A stretch of DNA of 64,000 bases from Alphaproteobacteria bacterium. Its GTDB lineage: Bacteria; Pseudomonadota; Alphaproteobacteria; JAUXUR01. Below the pieces are notes generated by a model that ran no database searches, was not told the origin of the DNA, and was given only the letters and a program-made list of their open reading frames with translations. The DNA is taken from contig JAUXUR010000043.1 of NCBI GenBank assembly GCA_030680745.1, positions 28,584-92,583 of the forward strand, in the 5' to 3' direction. Of this stretch, positions 54,398 to 64,000 are shown piece after piece (positions within the stretch are counted from its first letter, which is position 1; the number at the start of each line of letters is the position of its first letter). A program made the position numbers and the translations under genes.

Positions 54398-55312
54398 CTA
54401 ATTATTTGCTTCCATGTAATTCTTTATAACGGCATCTACTAAAGTAGGGTGTAATGTAGGTTTAAAAGATGAACTTATTTTAAGCTCAGTAACTTGTTTG
54501 CTTATTGTTTTGACATAATAATTCCAAGACAAACAATCATATTTTGCAACTATGTTACGTGGCTGATCAAATTGATAATTCCCGTTTAAGAAAGGACATG
54601 AAACAATAGGAAGGCCAAAAAATGAAGATCCGTGCACACAAGGATTAGCGCCTGCCAATAGCGCTCTTACCCGTAATTCGTCTATAATATTTATATATTC
54701 TAATTTGCCGCTATCATTCTTAACGAGTGTTTTAATGGAGTTACCACCAGGTTCACCTGCAGCTAAAGCTGGATTTCTGTGACATAATATGCTAATGGGA
54801 ACAATCTCAAAATTTACACCTCTTTGAATAAGCATATCCATAATGCTCAATCTTGCTTCAAGAGAAATATCATCTGTTCTAATAGGATATTGTGGATCCA
54901 AAATCAAATGTGCCATCGTATATGATTGCCCATATCCCCATACCCAGTATTTTGAATCATTAATATCATCAACATAATTTAAGAATTTATTTAATAAATT
55001 TGTATTACCCAAACAAATAGCCAATGCTAGTACATTAGTTGTGTCAACTTCAGGATCTCTGTTGTCTAATTGATATAAATTATCAATATCAAAATATTCA
55101 AGTTGTAAATTTCTTAAATAAGAATTGCTTATTTTTTTTGAAACAATAATTCTTTTTTCATTTTCAGATGAATGGTCAAATTTGTTATCAATTTTATTTA
55201 ATATAAATTGTGCTATTTTACGTGATTCTTTTATTTTTTCTTCGGATATTCCGCTAAAAGCAGATGAAGATAATAAAAAGAAGGAAATAAATATGTATTT
55301 TAATCGGTTCAT
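54398..55312 (-). CDS. Secreted ankyrin-like protein, paralogue 1
   Basis: A 304-residue protein with a signal peptide (YIFISFFLLSSSAFSG). It is homologous along its whole length to the gene at 55689-56576. Several segments resemble ankyrin repeats: NVLALAICLGNTNLLNKFLNYVDDIND, YTMAHLILDPQ, RLSIMDMLIQRGVNFEI, NPALAAGEPGG and ELRVRALLAGANP. Five or so degenerate units are possible. Secreted ankyrin proteins of intracellular bacteria often bind host proteins; that role is inference. It is convergent with the SYLF gene. Confidence 0.65.
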   Translation of the reverse strand: MNRLKYIFISFFLLSSSAFSGISEEKIKESRKIAQFILNKIDNKFDHSSENEKRIIVSKKISNSYLRNLQLEYFDIDNLYQLDNRDPEVDTTNVLALAICLGNTNLLNKFLNYVDDINDSKYWVWGYGQSYTMAHLILDPQYPIRTDDISLEARLSIMDMLIQRGVNFEIVPISILCHRNPALAAGEPGGNSIKTLVKNDSGKLEYINIIDELRVRALLAGANPCVHGSSFFGLPIVSCPFLNGNYQFDQPRNIVAKYDCLSWNYYVKTISKQVTELKISSSFKPTLHPTLVDAVIKNYMEANN

Positions 55313-55487
55313 GTTCAGTCCTTTTAATTAATATACGTTAAACGGATTATTTATTAAATATCCAATGATTATTTTAAATTAAAGTACATTAAAAAAAAAA
55401 TATGTCAATATACATGACGTTATTTTATCTAATTCCAGATACAAATTTTATACAGCAATAATTTCAGTTGAAAAAATTTAAACATTC

Positions 55488-55595
55488 TATGTTAATGCAA
55501 GAAATTTAGGCTCTAAAGAATTGATCCCTTAGCAAAGGAGTAGCATAACAGACTTTATTAATTTAACTATGTTAAGGCTATTGAAGTTGTTCAAG
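55488..55595 (+). pseudogene. Remnant of a duplicated SYLF 3' end
   Basis: This stretch aligns with the SYLF 3' end and its downstream sequence (53965-54026 joined to 54317-54361). In frame it reads GSKELIP-stop-QRSS, against GPKELLPWQRG-stop in the intact gene; the Trp codon has become TAG. After the former stop, CAGACTT, ATTTAAC and TGAAGTTGTTCAAG match on. It lies in the 376-nt gap between the ankyrin-like paralogues, and its 5' part has been lost. Confidence 0.75.
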
Positions 55596-55651
55596 AATTT
55601 GATCAACTGGTTAATTAGAACACATTTCTTGTTGGTATTGCAGCGTTTATT

Positions 55652-55679
55652 GTAAGGAGGTATTTTTCTTCCTCCTTAC
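55652..55679. terminator. Hairpin next to the second ankyrin-like gene
   Basis: GTAAGGAGG (55652-55660) and CCTCCTTAC (55671-55679) form a 9-bp stem, followed by CTTTTT on the plus strand. It lies 10 nt beyond the 3' end of the minus-strand gene and may end transcription from either side. Confidence 0.55.
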
Positions 55680-55688
55680 CTTTTTAAT

Positions 55689-56576
55689 TTATTCTTTGAT
55701 CGCTTTTTCTAATTTGGGATGTAATGAGAGTTTAAAAAATGGATTTGTTAAATTCTCTTCAATTTGTTTGTTCATTAATTGCAAATATTTTGACCAACCC
55801 CAAGCTTTTGACGTAACAATAAGTGGCTTATTGAATTGATATTCACCATTTTCATAGGGACGTGACACAATTCCAATGCCACTAAATGAAGATCCACATG
55901 CAGTTGGATTAGCGCCTGCTAATAATGCCCTAACGCGTAATTCATCGGTAATATATTGATATGTCAAATCTCCATTTTCTTCAATAAAAGGTGCGCGAAT
56001 TCCACGTCCGCTAGGGTCACCTGCTGCTAAAGCAGGATTTCTGTATATTTCTGTTGAAGGAATAATATCAAAATCTACCCCTTTTTGAATAAGCATATCC
56101 ATAATATGTAATCGTGTTTTAAGAGAAATTTCGTGTGTAACAATGGGGTATTGTGGGTCTAAAATCAAATGTGCCATTGTATAAAGTTGTCTATATCCCC
56201 ATACCCAATATTTTTTGTCATTGATATCATCAACATAATTTAAAAATTTATATAATGAAGTCGTATCTCCTAAACAAATGGCTAATGCTAGAACATTTGT
56301 TGCATCAACTTCTGGATCTCTTTTTTCTAATTCGTATAATTTATCGAGTTTTAGATCTTCGATATTTTTTAATTGTCTTAAATAATTACAACTTATTTTT
56401 TTTGAAACAATGCCTTTCTTTTCGTCATCAATTGTATTATCAAATAATTCCTCAATTGTATTTAATGCAAATTGTGTAATTTGAAAATGCCGTTCTTTTC
56501 TTTCTTCATATGTTTCAGCAAAAACAGACGAAGAACATAAAAAGAAAGAGATTATTATAATTTTTAAGCGCTTCAT
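55689..56576 (-). CDS. Secreted ankyrin-like protein, paralogue 2
   Basis: A 295-residue protein with a signal peptide (IIIISFFLCSSSVFA). It shares nearly every segment with the neighbour at 54398-55312: EKRDPEVDATNVLALAICLGDT, LNYVDDINDKKYWVWGY, YTMAHLILDPQYPI, IMDMLIQKGVDFDI, NPALAAGDPSGRG and DELRVRALLAGANP. Divergence is concentrated at the ends and in the loop after the RGIRAP segment. The pair arose by tandem duplication, as shown by the SYLF remnant between them. The role is unknown; ankyrin-like structure is inferred from pattern. Confidence 0.65.
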   Translation of the reverse strand: MKRLKIIIISFFLCSSSVFAETYEERKERHFQITQFALNTIEELFDNTIDDEKKGIVSKKISCNYLRQLKNIEDLKLDKLYELEKRDPEVDATNVLALAICLGDTTSLYKFLNYVDDINDKKYWVWGYRQLYTMAHLILDPQYPIVTHEISLKTRLHIMDMLIQKGVDFDIIPSTEIYRNPALAAGDPSGRGIRAPFIEENGDLTYQYITDELRVRALLAGANPTACGSSFSGIGIVSRPYENGEYQFNKPLIVTSKAWGWSKYLQLMNKQIEENLTNPFFKLSLHPKLEKAIKE

Positions 56577-56635
56577 AATTTACCTTTTAATTTGTTAGGG
56601 ATCAATTGTTATAGATATCACAAAAAATAATTATG

Positions 56636-60414
<3,779 letters not shown>

Positions 60415-60787
60415 TTTTTATCAGAAACTCGTTAATTGTTGTTATAAACGCTTAACACGAACTAGCAACAAACTAAAATAAAGACTTAGACTTTCCAAGT
60501 ATTTTTGCTGGATTGCTTCATGGCTAAATCCAATCTCAACGACGGAACTGCTAGTTCCTTTTGATACTACCTAGATTGCAAATTAAAGTCTAGAAAGCAG
60601 GTATAGTATTTTTAGATCAGATAGCAAATTTGCCCATATTAGAAATACTCAAATTATTCCATAAATACCGCCTAGAGTATGAGGCAAAGTCTAGAGGCCC
60701 TCGAACCGGAACGGAGTGTACTTCTTCGTACATGAGTACCGGAAACGGAAACCTGACGACGAATTTGACCTTAATCTAGGTGGTTGG
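60415..60787. repeat. Intergenic region with family C half-copy and family A copy 4
   Basis: The 373-nt gap between bamD and recN holds two repeats and no gene. At 60470-60556, AACTAGCA and TGCTAGTT bracket a partial family C element (ACTTTCCAAGTATTTTTGCT, then GGATTGCTTC and CAACGACG, like 52985-53048). At 60667-60784 is a family A palindrome with arms ACCGCCTAGA/TCTAGGTGGT, GGCAAAGTC/GAATTTGACC and core CGGAGTGTACTTCTTCGTAC. The A copy ends 3 nt from the bamD stop, so it may terminate or stabilise that transcript. Confidence 0.7.
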
Positions 60788-61600
60788 CTAGAGTATGTGT
60801 TTCCATGGTCTCGCCCACCAAGAATCAGGTTCATATTTCGGATTAATATTACCCGATTTAATAAGATCAAAAGCATTACGATACCAAATGGACGAAGGGT
60901 AATTATGACCCAAAATGGCCGCAATCTTTTTAGCTTCGGTTTGAATACCCAAAGCCAAATAACACTCAACTAAACGATACAAAGCTTCTTCGATATGTGT
61001 TGTTTTTTGGTATTGATTCATCACACGTGTAAAACGGCTTAAAGCAGCTGTATATTGACCTTTGTTAAGATAAAAACGGCCAATTTCCATTTCTTTACCC
61101 GCTAAATGATCAAAAACGAGGTTTCTTTTGACATTCGCGTCTTTTGCATAATGTGAATCTGGAAAACGTTTAATGAGCTCATCAAAACTTTTAAGAGAAA
61201 GCTCTGTCATAATTTGATCACGACCAACGTCTGATATGCGTTCGTAAAAACAAATGGATTTTAGATAATGCGCATAAGCAATATCTTTGTCGCCAGGTCG
61301 TAACGCAATAAATTTGTCTAATATGATAACAGCATCATCATATTTATCATCAGCATAATATGAAAAGGCTGCCATTAATTGGGATTTTATAGCCCACAAA
61401 GAATAAGGATGTTGGCGTTCAACTTCTTCGAAAGCTGGTGCTGCTTTTCCATAAGAGCCATTTTTAAAATTATCGTACGCATCATTGTAAATAATTTCAA
61501 CAGGACGCTCTATATATTCTTCTTTTTTAGCACATCCAGAAAGAATTAAAACACTCAAAGCGAATGGAGTTAAAAAACGCAACTTTAAAGTCCTTAACAT
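60788..61600 (-). CDS. bamD: Outer-membrane assembly lipoprotein BamD
   Basis: A 270-residue lipoprotein of the BAM complex that inserts outer-membrane barrels. The lipobox is LILSGC (Cys22). TPR-like helical repeats follow: YNDAYDNFKNGSYGKAAPAFEEVERQHPYS, YDDAVIILDKFIALRPGDKDIAYAHYLKSICFYERI, SFDELIKRFPDSHYAKDA, EIGRFYLNKGQYTAALSRF. Length is typical. It lies 27 nt after lpxC, in the conserved lpxC-bamD-recN order. Confidence 0.95.
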   Translation of the reverse strand: MLRTLKLRFLTPFALSVLILSGCAKKEEYIERPVEIIYNDAYDNFKNGSYGKAAPAFEEVERQHPYSLWAIKSQLMAAFSYYADDKYDDAVIILDKFIALRPGDKDIAYAHYLKSICFYERISDVGRDQIMTELSLKSFDELIKRFPDSHYAKDANVKRNLVFDHLAGKEMEIGRFYLNKGQYTAALSRFTRVMNQYQKTTHIEEALYRLVECYLALGIQTEAKKIAAILGHNYPSSIWYRNAFDLIKSGNINPKYEPDSWWARPWKHIL

Positions 61601-61627
61601 ATTATTTTAATATCTTTTCTATTTTGA

Positions 61628-62611
61628 TTAATTGGCTACTGCCAATTCACTTGCATGCTCCCAAGGAAGCACTTGAACATGACGTGGTGGATTAGCAGGT
61701 CTTAAATGCCAAGCTGATGTGTCTTCAAATAGCTTTTTAAGCAAAGCACAATTTAAAGCATGCCCCGAACGAACACCTGTGAAATGCGCAATGAGTGGTG
61801 CACCAGCTAAATAAAGATCGCCAACGCAATCAAGAATTTTATGACGTACGAATTCATCATCATAACGAAGTCCGCCATCATTCATAATTTTATCGCCAGT
61901 GATAACAACGGCATTATCCAAAGATGCGCCAAGCGCATAACCATTTTCGCGTAATTTATCCCAATCATGTAAAAAACCAAATGATCGTGCACGCGAAATA
62001 TCAGATTTAAAACTTGCCTGATATAGACCTAAAGTTAAATGTTGCTGTGCTAAAGGGGAATTTTCATAATTAAGTTCGAAGCTGACTGAAAAATGGGGTG
62101 CAGGCGTTAAACTTGCCCATGATTTGCCATTTTCAACCGTAATTGTTTTTGTGACTTCTATCGCCATGCGCGGTGCATCTTGTTCAATTTGCCCTGCACA
62201 TTCAATCAGGAAAACAAAAGGTGCTGCACTTCCATCCATAATAGGAACTTCAGGACCGTCAATTTCAATAATAACATTATCAATATTGCAGCCATAAAGT
62301 GCTGACATTAAATGTTCAATGGTTGCAATCTTAACGCCATTAGAATGACCAATAACCGTACATAATCTTGTATCGACTACATTTTCCCATTTTGCAGGAA
62401 TAATCGTTTGTTGGCCTGAAATATCAATACGACGAAAAATAATGCCTGTATTTAAGGGTGCCGGCAAAAGCCACATCGATACTTTACGACCGCCATGAAC
62501 CCCAGTACCAAAACAGTGTATAGGGTTTTTAAGTGTTCTTTGCTTTGGAGAATCTTTTTTCTCCTCTTGCGTCAAACCCTTAAAAAGGTGATGAATTATT
62601 TTTGCACTCAT
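61628..62611 (-). CDS. lpxC: UDP-3-O-acyl-N-acetylglucosamine deacetylase
   Basis: A 327-residue zinc hydrolase catalysing the committed step of lipid A synthesis. Zinc ligands are His100 in TIEHLMSALYG and His257/Asp261 in RHKILDCVGDLYLAG; His284 in GHALN is the general acid. Conserved QRTLKNPIHCFGTGVHGG begins near residue 24, so this protein has a short extra N-terminal stretch relative to most. ftsZ, often upstream of lpxC, is not in the window. Confidence 0.96.
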   Translation of the reverse strand: MSAKIIHHLFKGLTQEEKKDSPKQRTLKNPIHCFGTGVHGGRKVSMWLLPAPLNTGIIFRRIDISGQQTIIPAKWENVVDTRLCTVIGHSNGVKIATIEHLMSALYGCNIDNVIIEIDGPEVPIMDGSAAPFVFLIECAGQIEQDAPRMAIEVTKTITVENGKSWASLTPAPHFSVSFELNYENSPLAQQHLTLGLYQASFKSDISRARSFGFLHDWDKLRENGYALGASLDNAVVITGDKIMNDGGLRYDDEFVRHKILDCVGDLYLAGAPLIAHFTGVRSGHALNCALLKKLFEDTSAWHLRPANPPRHVQVLPWEHASELAVAN

Positions 62612-62850
62612 CGGTTGATGTAAACCCCATTTTGTTACTGTAATACGAAAGTTTTAAAGTAGTCTTATATAGATTGCAAGCCCTTATCATACTTTCCACC
62701 ATTCTAACCTTATAATGATCAAAATTGTCAAATCTTTCACGACAGAGTGCATTGTTTATTTACATAAGAGTGTTTTGTAAACCTCAATTAAATAATTTTA
62801 ATTAATTTTAAACATAATAATTCTTATAATATAAAAAGGAGGAAAATGCT

Positions 62851-63081
62851 ATGAAAAAAATTACTTGTCAAAATTGTAATTGTGCGATGGAAGGCGGTTA
62901 TCTTCAGTCCAAGAATCATATTCCTAATGAAAAAGCGCATATTCGTTGGTATAACGGCACTGTTGAAAAAAAATGGTACGGCTACAATGCTACAGGTGAT
63001 AAAGAATTACCCATTCAATCATATCGTTGTCCCAGATGTAAAAAAATTGAACTTTATGCTGATGAAAATAGGGAGGATTAA
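62851..63081 (+). CDS. Small zinc-ribbon protein (DUF6487-like)
   Basis: A 76-residue protein with two Cys-x2-Cys pairs, CQNCNC near the N-terminus and CPRCKK near the C-terminus, that would bind one zinc. Its pattern (ITCxxCxxxMExGYxQS, then YRCPRCKK) resembles DUF6487-type proteins of unknown function. A strong SD AAAAAGGAGG precedes the ATG. The downstream SPFH gene starts directly after its stop codon, so the two are an operon. Confidence 0.7.
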   Translation: MKKITCQNCNCAMEGGYLQSKNHIPNEKAHIRWYNGTVEKKWYGYNATGDKELPIQSYRCPRCKKIELYADENRED

Positions 63082-63927
63082 ATGAATAATTTGTTAAAAA
63101 TAAATGGGTTGTTAGCAGCAATCATTTTAGCGCCTATCATTTTAATTTTTTTTGGCTTAATTATTCTGGCTGTTACTTTAAAAATACAATTATTAAGCAT
63201 TTTATTCGGCATTGTTTTTGTTCTTTCTTTGCCTCTTTTAAAAGGGTTTGTTATTGTTGAGCCGAACCAAGCCTATGTTTTTTTGCTCTTCGGGCAATAT
63301 AAAGGTACAATATCAGATGCGGGGTTTTTCTGGGTCAATCCATTTTATACTAAAAAATCTATTTCATTACGTGTTCATAATTTACACAGCGCACAATTAA
63401 AGGTGAATGATCAAAAAGGGAATCCAATAGAGATTGCAGCAGTTGTTGTTTGGCGGATTAAAGATCCATATAAAGCCCTTTTAAATGTGCATCATTATTT
63501 AAATTATGTGGATGTTCAGATTGAATCAGGCATTAGACATTTAGCTATTACACACCCATACGATCATGGCGATAAAAATGTTACCTCTCTTTCACGCGGT
63601 GGCGATGTCATAGAATCTGAATTAAACGAAGAATTAACAGCACGTATGGAACTTGCAGGTGTTGAAATTTTAGAATCGCGTATTAGTCATTTAGCTTATG
63701 CGCAAGAAATTGCAGGTGCTATGTTGCAGCGTCAACAAGCAGAAGCAATCGTTGCTGCACGGGGTAAAATTGTTGAAGGTGCAGTTTCAATTGTCAAAGA
63801 TGCAATTGATCACCTTGAAAACGAAAAAATTGTTAAGTTAAGTCAAGAACAACGTGCATCACTTGTTAATAATTTATTGCTTGTTTTGTGCTCCGAACAA
63901 CGGACACAGCCCGTTATTACAATGTAA
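63082..63927 (+). CDS. SPFH/band 7 domain membrane protein
   Basis: A 281-residue protein with two hydrophobic N-terminal segments (about residues 10-55) followed by an SPFH/stomatin domain: GFVIVEPNQAYVFLLFGQYKGTI, SLRVHNLHSAQLKVNDQKGNPIEIAAVVVWRIKDPYKA, IESGIRHLA, ARMELAGVEILESRISHLAYAQEIAGAMLQRQQAEAIVAAR. Such proteins scaffold membrane microdomains or regulate proteases. SD GGAGG overlaps the end of the zinc-ribbon gene. The rest of the window (63928-64000) shows nothing further. Confidence 0.9.
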   Translation: MNNLLKINGLLAAIILAPIILIFFGLIILAVTLKIQLLSILFGIVFVLSLPLLKGFVIVEPNQAYVFLLFGQYKGTISDAGFFWVNPFYTKKSISLRVHNLHSAQLKVNDQKGNPIEIAAVVVWRIKDPYKALLNVHHYLNYVDVQIESGIRHLAITHPYDHGDKNVTSLSRGGDVIESELNEELTARMELAGVEILESRISHLAYAQEIAGAMLQRQQAEAIVAARGKIVEGAVSIVKDAIDHLENEKIVKLSQEQRASLVNNLLLVLCSEQRTQPVITM

Positions 63928-64000
63928 TCAAAGCATTAGAATTCTTTCGAAACTCTACTACTGTGGTCGATTGATGCGTCGTTTCAGTACTCAGATCCTC

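Overview
The window is a low-GC chromosomal segment from an alphaproteobacterium. Three gene blocks point there: mnmE-mnmG-rsmG-parA-parB facing DUF3576-leuS-lptE-holA, the lpxC-bamD-recN-ligA run, and a DUF3576 lipoprotein. AT-rich codons, many short secreted proteins of unknown function, a DUF2608 phosphatase-like lipoprotein, ankyrin-like secreted proteins and dispersed palindromic repeats suggest a host-associated lineage such as Holosporales or a relative. That placement is inference; no rRNA or species marker is present.

Layout. 0-7.3 kb: sugar-nucleotide epimerase and a uracil-DNA-glycosylase-like protein, an MFS exporter, three secreted or small proteins, a GNAT acetyltransferase, a DUF2059-like protein, YgfZ and a YdcH-like protein. 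7.5-12 kb: zwf-pgl (oxidative pentose phosphate entry), tRNA-Lys(CTT), rsmD, xseA. 12.2-15.7 kb: two secreted proteins that share an N-terminal module but carry different C-terminal catalytic folds (NlpC/P60-like peptidase; APH/protein-kinase-like). 15.7-20.8 kb: pbpC, an outer-membrane barrel, rho, and an ogt gene with no ATG, GTG or TTG start. 20.8-32.6 kb: ferredoxin, mnmE, mnmG, rsmG, parA, parB with two perfect parS sites, then the opposing DUF3576-leuS-lptE-holA operon and a porin. 32.7-45.9 kb: YggS, a secreted class 3 lipase, a MerR/TipAS regulator, a secreted dioxygenase-like protein bracketed by copies of the gap 3' end, gap, tkt, ftsK, a LysE exporter divergent from an Lrp regulator, and DUF2608. 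46-56.6 kb: an M23 peptidase, a TAXI solute-binding protein, pepA, a TadG-like protein, a BI-1 family protein, a SYLF protein and two ankyrin-like paralogues. 56.6-64 kb: ligA, recN, bamD, lpxC, a zinc-ribbon protein and an SPFH protein.

The housekeeping core covers genome segregation (ParABS, FtsK), repair (XseA, RecN, LigA, Ogt), envelope building (LpxC, LptE, BamD, PbpC, M23) and central carbon flow (Zwf, Pgl, Tkt, Gap). Between these blocks lie accessory genes and three families of palindromic intergenic repeats. The sequence records recent rearrangement: a 280-bp inverted-repeat element flanked by a 10-bp direct repeat with a matching empty site 1.2 kb away, a tandem duplication that produced the two ankyrin-like genes, and a decayed second copy of the gap 3' end.
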